Counted from the stretch's first letter, positions 32,826-41,460 are shown. The stretch is 64,000 nucleotides of DNA from Mesorhizobium sp. (GCF_023954305.1 NZ_JAMLIG010000002.1:124001-188000), one strand, 5' to 3'. Numbers and translations: made by a program. The notes: generated from the letters alone by a model not told the origin.

Positions 32826-33440
32826 ATGACTGGACCCGCGAAACGCCCCGCCACCTACGCCGACTTAGAGGCAGTTCCCCCGCATCTGGTGGCGGAGATA
32901 ATCGATGGCGAGCTGATGACGCATCCGCGTCCGTCCTTCCGTCACGGCGCGGCTGCCACCTCGCTCGTCGACGAACTGACGGGGCCGTTTCAGAAGGGAC
33001 GCGGCGGGCCTGGGGGTTGGGTGTTCGTCATCGAGCCGGAGATCAAGTTCGGCCGGGATATTCTTGTACCGGACGTTGCGGGTTGGCGTCGCGAGCGCTT
33101 GCCATCCGTGCCGAAGCGCAACTACCTGGAAGTCGCACCGGATTGTATTTGCGAGGTCCTTTCAGCCTCCACCGAGAAACGCGACCGCAGCGTCAAGAAG
33201 CGCATATACGCGACGGGCGGCGTGTCCCATCTCTGGTTGATCGATCCGCGTCTACAACTCCTTGAGGCTTTCGAACTCAGCGGCGGCAATTGGACTGACG
33301 TCGGAACGTGGAATTCCGCCGATATCGTCCGCGCACCTCCTTTCGACGCCATTTCCTTCCCGCTGGCCGATCTCTGGCCGCTCGATCCGCCGCTCGGCTT
33401 CAACGAAGATCCTACGCCCTATTACGCCGGAGACCGCTAG
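32826..33440 (+). CDS. Uma2-family (DUF820) PD-(D/E)XK-fold protein inserted in the pdh operon
   Basis: The 204-residue protein shows the Uma2 core: ATYADLEAVPPHLVAEIIDGELM (~9-31), LVPDVAGWRRERLP with the conserved PD (~80), CICEVLSASTEKRDRSVKKRIYA (~100-122) and HLWLIDPRLQLLEAF. Members have a restriction-endonuclease-like fold, are multicopy in cyanobacteria and actinobacteria, and have no settled function. The gene starts 43 bases after pdhB and its TAG touches the pdhC ATG, so it is transcribed with the PDH genes. It has more non-GC wobble codons (e.g. tat, gta, aca) than its neighbours, a hint of later arrival. Confidence 0.85.
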   Translation: MTGPAKRPATYADLEAVPPHLVAEIIDGELMTHPRPSFRHGAAATSLVDELTGPFQKGRGGPGGWVFVIEPEIKFGRDILVPDVAGWRRERLPSVPKRNYLEVAPDCICEVLSASTEKRDRSVKKRIYATGGVSHLWLIDPRLQLLEAFELSGGNWTDVGTWNSADIVRAPPFDAISFPLADLWPLDPPLGFNEDPTPYYAGDR

Positions 33441-34829
33441 ATGCCCATCAACATCACCATGCCGGCCCTCTCGCCCACGATGGAGGAGGGCAATCTCGCC
33501 AAGTGGCTGGTCAAGGAAGGCGATCACGTCTCGCCCGGCGACGTGATCGCCGAGATCGAGACCGACAAGGCGACGATGGAGGTCGAGGCGGTCGACGAGG
33601 GCACCGTCGCCAAGCTCGTCGTGCCCGCCGGCACCGAGGGCGTCAAGGTCAACGCCGTGATCGCGATCCTGGCGGGCGAGGGCGAGGATGCGGGCGCGGC
33701 GGCCAAGGGCGGTGATACTGGGTCGTCGAAGGCCGAAACAGTCAAAGCTGAGCCGGCCAAGGCCGAACCTGCTAGGACAGAGGCCCCCAAGGGGGAAGCG
33801 CCGAAAGCCGCTGCAGCTAACCCGGAAGCCACACCGGCTGCGGCACAGCCGAGCGCATCGGTTTCGGGCGAGCGCACTTTCGCCTCGCCTCTTGCCCGCC
33901 GCATCGCCAAGGATGCCGGCGTGGACGTCTCTGCCGTTTCCGGCTCCGGCCCGCGCGGCCGCGTGGTGAAGGCCGACGTCGAGGCGGCGATCGCCGGAGG
34001 CGGCGCAAAGAAGGCAGCGACCGCCGCGCCGACGGCGCAGGCGGCTCCCCCGACGGCGGCCGCACCCGCTGCGAAGCCCATGTCCGACGATGCGGTGCTG
34101 AAATTCTTCGCCGAGCGCTCCTACGAGCTCAAGCCGCACGACAACATGCGCAAGACGATTGCCAGCCGGCTCACGGAATCGCACCAGACGATCCCGGCTT
34201 ACCTCCTGTCGATGGACTGCACGCTAGACGCGCTGCTCAAGCTGCGCGAGGAGATCAACCGCTCGGCGCCGGTGACCAAGACCGAGAAGGGCGACGTTCC
34301 CGCCTTCAAGCTGTCGGTCAACGACTTCATCATCAAGGCCATGGCGCTGGCGCTGCGCGACGTGCCGATGGCGAACGCCTCGTGGACCAGCACGGCCCGC
34401 GTCTTGCACAAACATGCCGATGTCGGCGTCGCGGTGGCCATCCCCGACGGGCTGATCACCCCGATCGTGCGCAGGGCGGAAGAAAAGACGCTGTCGGTCA
34501 TCTCCAATGAGATGAAGGATCTGGCCAAGCGCGCCCGCGACAAGAAGCTGAAGCCCGAGGAATACCAGGGCGGCTCCACCGCGGTGTCGAACCTCGGCAT
34601 GTTCGGCGTCTCGAACTTCACCTCGATCATCAATCCGCCGCACGCCTCGATCGTCTCGATCGGCGCCGGCATCGAGAAGCCGGTGGTCAAGGGCAAGGAG
34701 ATCGCCATCGCCACGGTGATGACCGCGACCTTCGCCTTCGATCACCGTGTCATCGACGGGGCACTGGGCGCCGAATTCGCGGTCGCCTTCAAGCGCTACA
34801 TCGAGAACCCGATGGCGATGCTGGTCTAG
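33441..34829 (+). CDS. pdhC: Pyruvate dehydrogenase E2, dihydrolipoamide acetyltransferase
   Basis: The 462-residue core protein has a lipoyl domain (~1-78, ETDKATMEVEAVDEG), an Ala/Glu/Pro linker (~85-145), a peripheral-subunit-binding domain (~150-187, ASPLARRIAKDAGVDVSAVSGSGP), a second linker and the catalytic domain (~225-462) with AFDHRVIDGALGAEF, whose His is catalytic. It moves acetyl groups to CoA. Start ATG immediately follows the Uma2 stop. The operon continues with a membrane protein, an SGNH hydrolase and lpdA. Confidence 0.96.
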   Translation: MPINITMPALSPTMEEGNLAKWLVKEGDHVSPGDVIAEIETDKATMEVEAVDEGTVAKLVVPAGTEGVKVNAVIAILAGEGEDAGAAAKGGDTGSSKAETVKAEPAKAEPARTEAPKGEAPKAAAANPEATPAAAQPSASVSGERTFASPLARRIAKDAGVDVSAVSGSGPRGRVVKADVEAAIAGGGAKKAATAAPTAQAAPPTAAAPAAKPMSDDAVLKFFAERSYELKPHDNMRKTIASRLTESHQTIPAYLLSMDCTLDALLKLREEINRSAPVTKTEKGDVPAFKLSVNDFIIKAMALALRDVPMANASWTSTARVLHKHADVGVAVAIPDGLITPIVRRAEEKTLSVISNEMKDLAKRARDKKLKPEEYQGGSTAVSNLGMFGVSNFTSIINPPHASIVSIGAGIEKPVVKGKEIAIATVMTATFAFDHRVIDGALGAEFAVAFKRYIENPMAMLV

Positions 34830-34832
34830 GCG

Positions 34833-35267
34833 ATGCGCCTCGTCGTCACGATCCTGCTTGCACTGATCCTGTCCTGGCTGGGCGGCTCGGCCGCCGCCTT
34901 GCTCGCGGCGGAATGGGCACGGGGCGACGAGAGTTTCATCCTGGCCTTCATGGCAATCCCGTTCGCGGGCCTGGTCGCGGCGGTCCTTTTCCTGGTCGCG
35001 TCAACCCGGACGGTGCCCGCGCGGGCGATCAATCGCGTTGCCTTTGTCACGGTTGGGCTGCTGGTCGTGCTGTTTGCCGCACTTTCGGTGTTCGAACTCT
35101 TCGTCAATGGAACGCTCGCGTCCGCCTGGCGTGGGGTCCAGCTCTATGTCGGCATCTTTGGCAGCAGCGCAGTGGTCGTGATCGTCCAGTGGCTGATTTT
35201 CCGCTGGCGGTCGCGCCCGGCACCGTCTCAGATGCTTTTCGGCCGGGGTCCTGGAGCGCCCGCATGA
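34833..35267 (+). CDS. Four-helix membrane protein of unknown function
   Basis: The 144-residue product has four predicted membrane helices: LVVTILLALILSWLGGSAAALLA (~3-26), FILAFMAIPFAGLVAAVLFLVA (~35-56), VAFVTVGLLVVLFAALSVFELFV (~69-91) and LYVGIFGSSAVVVIVQWLIF (~104-123). A short basic, Pro-rich C-terminus follows. Nothing in it identifies a family. It starts three bases after pdhC and its stop overlaps the ATG of the SGNH hydrolase, so it is embedded in the PDH transcript. Confidence 0.7.
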   Translation: MRLVVTILLALILSWLGGSAAALLAAEWARGDESFILAFMAIPFAGLVAAVLFLVASTRTVPARAINRVAFVTVGLLVVLFAALSVFELFVNGTLASAWRGVQLYVGIFGSSAVVVIVQWLIFRWRSRPAPSQMLFGRGPGAPA

Positions 35268-35902
35268 AGACAGTTCTCTGCTACGGCGATTCGCTCACCT
35301 GGGGCTATGATCCGGAAGGCCCGGGTCGCCACGCCTACGAGAACCGTTGGCCGAGCGTGCTGCAGGCGGGGCTGGGTCCCGATGTCTCCGTCATCGCCGA
35401 AGGCCTGAACGGCCGCACCACCGCCTTCGACGATCATCTCGGTTCGGCAGACCGCAACGGCGCGCGGCTGCTGCCCTCGATCCTCACCACCCATTCGCCG
35501 ATCGACCTCGCCATCCTCTTCCTCGGCGCCAACGACATGAAGCCGTGGATCGCGGGCCGGGCAATCGCCGCCAAGCAGGGCATGCAGCGCCTGATCGACA
35601 TCGTGCGCGGCCATGCTTATCCGCTGGGGGAGGACGCGCCGGACATCCTTCTGGTCGCGCCGCCACCGCTGTGCGACACGGGTGATCCGGATTTCGCCGC
35701 GATGTTCGAGGGCGGCATCGCGCAGTCGAAAATGCTGGCGAGCCTCTATTCCGACCTCGCCGACCTCACCGGCTGCGGTTTCTTCGATGCTGCATCCGTG
35801 GCGAAGGCGTCGCCGCTCGACGGCGTGCATCTCGACGCGGCCAACACGCGCGCGATCGGGCGGGGGCTGGAACCGATCGTCCGCGTCATGCTGGGACTTT
35901 AG
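35264..35902 (+). CDS. SGNH/GDSL-family hydrolase (arylesterase-like)
   Basis: The 212-residue enzyme has all four SGNH blocks: CYGDSLTWGYD with nucleophile Ser10, EGLNGRTTAFDD with the block II Gly, LFLGANDMKP with Asn, and LDGVHLDAAN with the Asp-x-x-His pair. No signal peptide is seen, so it acts in the cytoplasm. Relatives hydrolyse acetyl or aryl esters or transfer acyl groups; the natural substrate is unknown. It lies nine bases before lpdA, and rhizobial pdh clusters often carry it here. Confidence 0.88.
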   Translation: MKTVLCYGDSLTWGYDPEGPGRHAYENRWPSVLQAGLGPDVSVIAEGLNGRTTAFDDHLGSADRNGARLLPSILTTHSPIDLAILFLGANDMKPWIAGRAIAAKQGMQRLIDIVRGHAYPLGEDAPDILLVAPPPLCDTGDPDFAAMFEGGIAQSKMLASLYSDLADLTGCGFFDAASVAKASPLDGVHLDAANTRAIGRGLEPIVRVMLGL

Positions 35903-35911
35903 GAGACGACA

Positions 35912-37354
35912 ATGGCTGAATCCTACGACGTGATCATCATCGGCGCCGGGCCCGGCGGCTACGTCGCGGCGATTCGCGCCGCCCAGCTCGGACTGAAGAC
36001 GGCAATCGTGGAACGCGAGCATCTCGCCGGCATATGCTCCAACTGGGGCTGTATTCCCACCAAAGCGCTGCTGCGGTCGGCCGAGATCATGCACTATGCG
36101 GAGCATTCCTCCGACTACGGCGTGAAGATCGAGGGCAAGGTCACGCCAGACCTGGCGGCGATCGTCGCCCGCTCGCGCGGCATTGCCGCCCGCATGAACG
36201 GCGGCGTCGGCATTTTGATGAAGAAGAACAAGATCGACGTGATCTGGGGCGAGGCGAAGATCACAAAGCCGGGCGAGATCGTCGTGTCGAAGACGACGAA
36301 GAAGCCGATGGAACCGCAGGTGCCGCCGCCGAAGAACACCAAGGGCGAGGGAACCTACAGCGCCAAGCACATCATCGTCGCGACCGGCGCGCGGCCGCGC
36401 GCGCTGCCGGGCATCGAGCCGGACGGCAAGCTGATCTGGACCTATTTCGAGGCAATGAGCCCGAAAGAGATGCCCAAGTCATTGATCGTCATGGGTTCGG
36501 GCGCGATCGGTATCGAGTTCGCCAGCTTTTACCGCTCGATGGGCGTAGACGTGACCGTGGTCGAGCTGATGGCCAACGTCATGCCGGTCGAGGACGCTGA
36601 AATCTCCAGGTTCGCCAGGAAACGCTTCGAAAAGCAGGGCATGAAGTTCCTGATGGAGTCGAAAGTCACCAAGGTCGAGAAAGGCGCGAACTCGGTTACC
36701 GCTCACGTCGAGACGAAGGACGGCAAGGTCGAGAAGCTCACCGCCGACCGGCTGATCTCGGCTGTCGGCGTGCAGGCCAACATCGAGAACATCGGCCTGG
36801 AAGCCGTGGGCGTCGCCATCGAACGGGGCATCGTCAAGATCGACGACTACTGCCGCACCAGCGTGCCCGGCATCTACGCCATCGGCGACGTCGCCGGCCC
36901 GCCGATGCTGGCGCACAAGGCCGAGCACGAGGGCGTGGTCTGCGTCGAGAAGATCGCCGGGCTGCATCCGCACCCGCTCGACCGGCTGCTGGTACCGGGC
37001 TGCACCTACTGCAATCCGCAGGTGGCGTCGGTCGGCCTCACCGAGGCCAAGGCCAAGGAGTTGGGCTACGACATCCGCGTTGGCCGCTTTCCCTACGCGG
37101 GCAACGGCAAGGCCGTCGCGCTCGGCGAAGACCAGGGTCTGGTCAAGACGATCTTCGACAAGAAGACCGGCCAACTGCTCGGCGCGCACATGGTCGGCGC
37201 CGAGGTCACCGAACTCATCCAGGGCTTCGTCGTCGCCATGAACCTGGAGACGACCGAGGAAGAACTGATGCACACGATCTTCCCGCACCCGACCCTGTCG
37301 GAGATGATGAAGGAAAGCGTGCTCGACGCCTACGGCCAGGCGCTGAATATCTGA
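35912..37354 (+). CDS. lpdA: Dihydrolipoyl dehydrogenase (E3)
   Basis: The 480-residue flavoprotein reoxidises dihydrolipoamide with NAD+. It shows the FAD motif IIIGAGPGGYVAAIRAAQLG, redox-active disulfide GICSNWGCIPTKALL (C-x4-C), NAD-binding MGSGAIGIEFASFY, GIYAIGDVAGPPMLAHKAEHEG and the C-terminal catalytic FPHPTLSEMM. A Lys/Pro-rich insert around residues 125-145 (TKKPMEPQVPPPKNTKGEG) is an alphaproteobacterial feature. Position after pdhC suggests it serves PDH, not 2-oxoglutarate dehydrogenase. Confidence 0.97.
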   Translation: MAESYDVIIIGAGPGGYVAAIRAAQLGLKTAIVEREHLAGICSNWGCIPTKALLRSAEIMHYAEHSSDYGVKIEGKVTPDLAAIVARSRGIAARMNGGVGILMKKNKIDVIWGEAKITKPGEIVVSKTTKKPMEPQVPPPKNTKGEGTYSAKHIIVATGARPRALPGIEPDGKLIWTYFEAMSPKEMPKSLIVMGSGAIGIEFASFYRSMGVDVTVVELMANVMPVEDAEISRFARKRFEKQGMKFLMESKVTKVEKGANSVTAHVETKDGKVEKLTADRLISAVGVQANIENIGLEAVGVAIERGIVKIDDYCRTSVPGIYAIGDVAGPPMLAHKAEHEGVVCVEKIAGLHPHPLDRLLVPGCTYCNPQVASVGLTEAKAKELGYDIRVGRFPYAGNGKAVALGEDQGLVKTIFDKKTGQLLGAHMVGAEVTELIQGFVVAMNLETTEEELMHTIFPHPTLSEMMKESVLDAYGQALNI

Positions 37355-37385
37355 GCGGCGCGGCCGCGGACGAAAGGGCAGGGTG

Positions 37386-37664
37386 ATGGAACCAACCTAC
37401 GGAATTCTCGGCATGCCGGGCGTTGGCTTCTTCGGCATGCTGCTGATCGGTTTTCTGGCGGGATACGTCGCCGAACGGACGATGAATCGCGACCACGGCG
37501 TTTTGACCAACATCCTCGTCGGCATCGCCGGGTCTTTCGTCGGCGGCACGCTCGCCGGCCTGCTCGGCATCGTCTTCTACGGATTCCTTGGCAATCTCGT
37601 AGTCGCCATCGCCGGCGCGATCGTTATTCTGTGGATATGGGGCCGGGCGCAAGGCTCGCGCTGA
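37386..37664 (+). CDS. GlsB/YeaQ/YmgE-family small membrane protein (copy 1)
   Basis: The 92-residue protein has three membrane helices (GFFGMLLIGFLAGYVAERTM, ILVGIAGSFVGGTLAGLLGIVFYGF, LVVAIAGAIVILWIWG) and the family pattern GxxAGYxAE...G...NILVGIAGSFVGG. These transglycosylase-associated or stress-response proteins are of unknown function. ATG 37386 follows AGGGCAGGG. A related protein follows at 37761. Confidence 0.82.
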   Translation: MEPTYGILGMPGVGFFGMLLIGFLAGYVAERTMNRDHGVLTNILVGIAGSFVGGTLAGLLGIVFYGFLGNLVVAIAGAIVILWIWGRAQGSR

Positions 37665-37760
37665 CCATTACTGACGCCATCTCCAGTCGCCGGAACCCGA
37701 GGCGCGCCGCCGCGTTGTCGCGAAGGCGGTTGTCGCCGGTGCAGAAACTGGAGAATTCAA

Positions 37761-38021
37761 ATGGAAGACGCGGGCGTTGGCTGGATCGCAGCCATCATCA
37801 TCGGTGGTATCGCCGGCTGGCTGGCCGAGATGTTCATGAAGAGCAACATGGGCGTGCTGATGAACATCATCCTCGGCATCGTCGGCGCGATCGTCGCCAA
37901 TGCGCTATTGGGGCTGCTTGGCGTCGCGCTGGGCGGCTGGGTCGGCTACCTGATCGCCGGCTTCATCGGCGCTTGTATCCTCATTGCGATCGGACGCATG
38001 TTCCGCCGCAGCGCGGCGTAA
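37761..38021 (+). CDS. GlsB/YeaQ/YmgE-family small membrane protein (copy 2)
   Basis: The 86-residue protein has the same three-helix plan as its upstream neighbour (WIAAIIIGGIAGWLAEMFMK, LMNIILGIVGAIVANALLGLLGV, YLIAGFIGACILIAIGRMF). It fits the family consensus better. The two probably arose by tandem duplication long ago, since identity is low. It ends just before a strong terminator that closes the PDH-lpdA region. Confidence 0.85.
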   Translation: MEDAGVGWIAAIIIGGIAGWLAEMFMKSNMGVLMNIILGIVGAIVANALLGLLGVALGGWVGYLIAGFIGACILIAIGRMFRRSAA

Positions 38022-38036
38022 GCGCGAGCCATGCAT

Positions 38037-38076
38037 AAAGGCCGCGGGGGCATTCGCCTTCGCGGCCTTTCGCTTT
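38037..38076 (+). terminator. Rho-independent terminator before lipA
   Basis: AAAGGCCGCG (38037-38046) pairs perfectly with CGCGGCCTTT (38061-38070), followed by CGCTTTT. The A-tract on the left could let it work on both strands, but no minus-strand gene ends here. Confidence 0.82.
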
Positions 38077-38145
38077 TGTCCGGTTGCGCCTAAATGTCTG
38101 CTGCGCCGCCTCGAACGGCGCTGTTGATACGCGACCGGGAGAAGC

Positions 38146-39108
38146 ATGGTCACCGTCCTCGACACAATCGCGAAGCCGCGCCCGCGGCATCCCGAAAAGG
38201 CTCACCGTCCCGACCAGGAGGTGATGCGCAAGCCCGACTGGATCCGCGTCAAGGCGCCGACGTCGCGCGGCTATGCGGAGACGCGCGAGATCGTGCGCTC
38301 GAACAAGCTGGTCACGGTGTGCGAAGAGGCCGGCTGCCCCAATATCGGCGAGTGCTGGGACAAGAAGCACGCCACCTTCATGATCATGGGCGAGATCTGC
38401 ACGCGCGCCTGTGCGTTCTGCAACGTCGCGACCGGCAGGCCCGACGCTCTCGACCGCTCCGAGCCTGACAGCGTCGGCCGCGCCGTCGCGCAGATGGGGC
38501 TCACCCACGTCGTCATCACCTCCGTCGACCGCGATGATCTCGACGACGGCGGCGCGGAACATTTCGCCGAGACGATCCGTGCCATTCGCACGGCGGCGCC
38601 CGGCACCACGATCGAGATCCTGACGCCCGATTTCCTGCGCAAGGAGGGCGCCCTCGAAGTGGTGGTCGCGGCAAAGCCCGACGTGTTCAACCACAATCTC
38701 GAGACCGTGCCGTCGAACTACCTCACCGTTCGGCCCGGCGCGCGCTACTTCCACTCGATCCGTCTCCTGCAGCGCGTCAAGGAACTCGACCCGTCGATCT
38801 TCACCAAGTCCGGCATCATGGTCGGGCTCGGCGAGGAGCGGAGCGAGGTGCTGCAGCTGATGGACGACCTGCGCTCGGCCGACGTCGACTTCCTCACCAT
38901 CGGCCAATACCTCCAGCCGTCGAAGAAGCACCATCCGGTGAAGGCCTTCGTCACGCCGGACGAGTTCAAGTCCTATGAGACGGTCGCCTATTCGAAGGGG
39001 TTCCTGCTTGTCTCGGCGAGCCCGCTGACGCGTTCCTCTCACCACGCCGGCGAGGATTTCGCGCGCCTGCGCGCCGCCCGCGAAGCGCACCTCGCGCGCC
39101 GGGCCTGA
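38146..39108 (+). CDS. lipA: Lipoyl synthase
   Basis: The 320-residue radical-SAM enzyme inserts two sulfurs into octanoyl groups on lipoyl domains such as those of PdhB and PdhC. It has the auxiliary-cluster motif CEEAGCPNIGEC (C-x4-C-x5-C), the radical-SAM motif CTRACAFCNVATG (C-x3-C-x2-C) and the closing SPLTRSSHHAGEDF with its conserved RSSxxA serine. ATG 38146 is preceded by GGGAGAAGC. Its clustering with pdh genes is functional. It continues into the COQ10-like gene 12 bases on. Confidence 0.97.
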   Translation: MVTVLDTIAKPRPRHPEKAHRPDQEVMRKPDWIRVKAPTSRGYAETREIVRSNKLVTVCEEAGCPNIGECWDKKHATFMIMGEICTRACAFCNVATGRPDALDRSEPDSVGRAVAQMGLTHVVITSVDRDDLDDGGAEHFAETIRAIRTAAPGTTIEILTPDFLRKEGALEVVVAAKPDVFNHNLETVPSNYLTVRPGARYFHSIRLLQRVKELDPSIFTKSGIMVGLGEERSEVLQLMDDLRSADVDFLTIGQYLQPSKKHHPVKAFVTPDEFKSYETVAYSKGFLLVSASPLTRSSHHAGEDFARLRAAREAHLARRA

Positions 39109-39120
39109 CGACGGAAGCAC

Positions 39121-39594
39121 ATGCCGAAGTTCAACACCGTCAGGCGCGTGCCCTATTCGCCGGAGCAGATGTTCGCGCTGGTCGCGGACGTCGAGAAATA
39201 CCCGCAGTTCCTGCCCATGTGCGAAGCGCTCACCGTCCGCTCGCGCAAGGAGCGTGACGGCGTAACTGTGCTCGTCGCCGACATGAGCGTGGGCTACAAG
39301 GCGATCCGCGAGACCTTCACCAGCCAGGTCGTGCTCAAGCCCGACGACCTCCTCATCGACGTCAAATATCTCGACGGGCCGTTCAGATATTTGCGCAACC
39401 TGTGGACTTTCGCGCCGGCGCCCGGCGGCGGCTGCGACGTCGGCTTCGATATCGACTACGAATTCAAGAGCCGCATGCTGGGCGCCTTGATGGGCGCCGT
39501 GTTCGACCGCGCCTTCAGGATGTTCGCGAGCGCCTTCGAGAAGCGCGCGGACGAGATCTATGGCCGGCCCGCCGGTGCCCCGCAGGCAGTTTAA
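39121..39594 (+). CDS. COQ10/RatA-type START-domain (SRPBCC) protein
   Basis: The 157-residue protein starts MPKFNTVRRVPYSPEQMFALVADVEKYPQFLPMCEA, the conserved N-terminus of the COQ10/RatA group, and continues with the helix-grip fold to FDRAFRMFASAFEKRADEIYG. COQ10 proteins bind ubiquinone and aid its function; the E. coli homologue RatA was described as a ribosome-association toxin. In alphaproteobacteria the quinone-binding role is more likely, but I cannot decide from sequence. It is co-directional with lipA and convergent with cinA, which ends eight bases away. Confidence 0.9.
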   Translation: MPKFNTVRRVPYSPEQMFALVADVEKYPQFLPMCEALTVRSRKERDGVTVLVADMSVGYKAIRETFTSQVVLKPDDLLIDVKYLDGPFRYLRNLWTFAPAPGGGCDVGFDIDYEFKSRMLGALMGAVFDRAFRMFASAFEKRADEIYGRPAGAPQAV

Positions 39595-39601
39595 GCGGAT
39601 C

Positions 39602-40099
39602 TCAGGCCGCGCCGCGCTTCAGCGCCTCGATTCCCATCCGCAGCGCGGCGATGCCGGTCTCGCGCCGGACGATGTCGCGCCCCGGATTGCCGAAGAGATA
39701 GCGGCGCGTCTCGGTCGGAACGCCGGTGGCGGCGACGCCGATCCAGACCAGTCCGACCGGTTTCTCTTCCGAGCCGCCGTCCGGCCCGGCGATACCGGTC
39801 ACGGCCAAGGCAATCCCCGCGCGCGAGCGCGCCAGCGCGCCCTCTGCCATCTCCCTGGCAGTCTCCTCGGACACCGCGCCGAACCGGTCCAGCGTCTCCT
39901 TGCGTACGCCCAGCATGTCCATCTTCGCCTCGTTCGAATAGGTAACGAAGCCGCGGTCGACCATGGTCGACGAGCCCGGCAGATCGGTCATCAGCGCGAT
40001 GATGCCGCCGCCGGTGCAGGATTCCGCGGTTGCGACGAGAATACCGCGCGCCTTGCACGCCTCGAGGAAGGTGCGGGCAAGGGCGGCGCGATCGGTCAT
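39602..40099 (-). CDS. CinA-family nicotinamide-nucleotide amidohydrolase
   Basis: The 165-residue protein consists only of the C-terminal CinA domain: LVATAESCTGGGIIALMTDLPGSSTMVDRGFVTYSNEAK and ALAVTGIAGPDGGSEEKPVGLVW. This domain deamidates NMN to NaMN in pyridine-nucleotide recycling (PncC type). Its ATG overlaps the ispDF stop (ATGA), so the pair is co-translated. The frame is open for 95 codons upstream, but that is inside ispDF. The C-terminus ends with an Ala-rich helix (ALRMGIEALKRGAA). Confidence 0.92.
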   Translation of the reverse strand: MTDRAALARTFLEACKARGILVATAESCTGGGIIALMTDLPGSSTMVDRGFVTYSNEAKMDMLGVRKETLDRFGAVSEETAREMAEGALARSRAGIALAVTGIAGPDGGSEEKPVGLVWIGVAATGVPTETRRYLFGNPGRDIVRRETGIAALRMGIEALKRGAA

Positions 40100-41295
40100 T
40101 CTGGCAGGCTCCCGGGATAGACGACGCTGGCGGTCGCGATCGCAGCGATACCTTCCTCGCGGCCGATGAACCCCAGCCGCTCGTTGGTCGTCGCCTTGAT
40201 CGAGATCCTGTCGGCGGTAATGCCGAGCATCGCAGACAGTTCCGCCGTCATTGCAGCGCGATGCGGTCCGATCTTCGGCGCCTCGCAGATCAATGTCACG
40301 TCGGCATTGGCGATGCGCCCGCCGCGCGCGCGCACGATCCGAACCGCGTGTTCGACGAAGAGCCGCGACGCGGCTCCTCTCCATTGCGGATCCGACGGCG
40401 GAAAGTGCGTGCCGATGTCGCCGGCGCCGCAGGTCGCCAGCAGCGCGTCGGTGAGCGCGTGCAGGCCGACATCCGCGTCCGAATGGCCGGAGAGCCTACG
40501 GTCGTGCCCAATTCGGACGCCGCACAGCATCACCGAATCACCGGCCTCGAAGGCGTGCACGTCGTAGCCGTTGCCGGTCCGCACGTCGGGGAAGGCGGTC
40601 GTGCCTCGACTGAGTTTCTCGTCGGCCATGGCGATATCCCGCGGATAGGTGAGCTTGAAATTATCCGGCGACCCTTCGACCAGGTGCGCATGCAGTCCCG
40701 CCCACTCGGCAATGGCCGCGTCGTCGGTGAAATCGGCGCGGCCGGCGCCATGGGCGGCTTCATGCGCCGCAAGGATGGCGGCGAATGGAAAGCCCTGCGG
40801 CGTCTGCGCGGCGTACAGCATGCTGCGGTCGACCGTCACGAGTCCGCTTTCGGTCGCCCGCTTCAGCGTATCCGCGACTGCGATCGCCGGAAGCGCGCCG
40901 ACGCCCGTTGAGGCGGCCGAAATAACCCGATCGATCAGGGCGTCGTCGACGAAGGGGCGGACCGCGTCATGGATCAGGACGAAGCCGGGCGGATCGCCGG
41001 CCAGCGCCCGCAGCGCGAGCAAGGTCGATTCCTGGCGGTTCACCCCCCCGATGACAAACTGAGCCCGCCCGGAAAGAGGCCCGAGCGCTTCCTCGAAAAG
41101 TGCACGGTCGTCCCGGTGGATGGCGACGGCGATCCGGCCGATCGAGGAATGACCGGCAAAGCGCCGGATCGTATGGCGGATGATCGGCTCTCCACCGATG
41201 CGGCGATATTGCTTCGGACCCGCCTGCGGGCTGCCGGCCCGTTCGCCGCGGCCGGCAGCCACGATAATGACGGCGATCTCGGATGATTGAGCCAT
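40096..41295 (-). CDS. ispDF: Bifunctional IspD/IspF isoprenoid enzyme
   Basis: The 399-residue fusion joins an N-terminal IspD cytidylyltransferase (~1-225; IIVAAGRGERAG..PKQYRRIGG, LIHDAVRPFVDD) with a C-terminal IspF MEcPP synthase (~240-399; GNGYDVHAFEAGD, LSGHSDADVGLHALTDALLA, TTNERLGFIGREEG). They catalyse the third and fifth steps of the non-mevalonate isoprenoid pathway. The fusion is common in alphaproteobacteria. Start MAQSSEIAVI is set by the nucleotide-binding motif; the frame upstream runs into the dusB promoter region. Confidence 0.97.
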   Translation of the reverse strand: MAQSSEIAVIIVAAGRGERAGSPQAGPKQYRRIGGEPIIRHTIRRFAGHSSIGRIAVAIHRDDRALFEEALGPLSGRAQFVIGGVNRQESTLLALRALAGDPPGFVLIHDAVRPFVDDALIDRVISAASTGVGALPAIAVADTLKRATESGLVTVDRSMLYAAQTPQGFPFAAILAAHEAAHGAGRADFTDDAAIAEWAGLHAHLVEGSPDNFKLTYPRDIAMADEKLSRGTTAFPDVRTGNGYDVHAFEAGDSVMLCGVRIGHDRRLSGHSDADVGLHALTDALLATCGAGDIGTHFPPSDPQWRGAASRLFVEHAVRIVRARGGRIANADVTLICEAPKIGPHRAAMTAELSAMLGITADRISIKATTNERLGFIGREEGIAAIATASVVYPGSLPE

Positions 41296-41460
41296 ACGGA
41301 CGGTTGCCACATTTCTGAACCGCGATTGCGGATAAGGCACGAAGTCCGTCTTTGCCAGAGTAAAGGCTGGGCCACTGCAAATTGGAGCACTTGCCCGTTG
41401 CGCCTTCCCTCGAAAATGTCTAGAGACTAAGCAATCTTCAAAGTTGCCCGGTTTTTGTGC

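Noticed and set aside
29972..32854. A 960-codon open frame on the minus strand, opposite pdhA and pdhB
   Set aside because: It is an antisense frame kept open by GC-rich codon bias; its product is Arg/His/Leu/Gly-rich and lacks any recognisable fold, while pdhA and pdhB on the other strand are certain.
32826..33440. Uma2 gene as part of a defence system
   Set aside because: No restriction, toxin, helicase or mobile genes accompany it; it is a lone insertion in a metabolic operon.
37386..38021. The two small GlsB-like proteins as phage holins
   Set aside because: They match the GlsB/YeaQ pattern, and there is no phage gene nearby.
41296..41460. NtrC site or sigma-54 promoter in front of dusB
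   Set aside because: TGCAAATTGGAGCA and GGCACG are present, but neither palindrome spacing nor GG-N10-GC holds.
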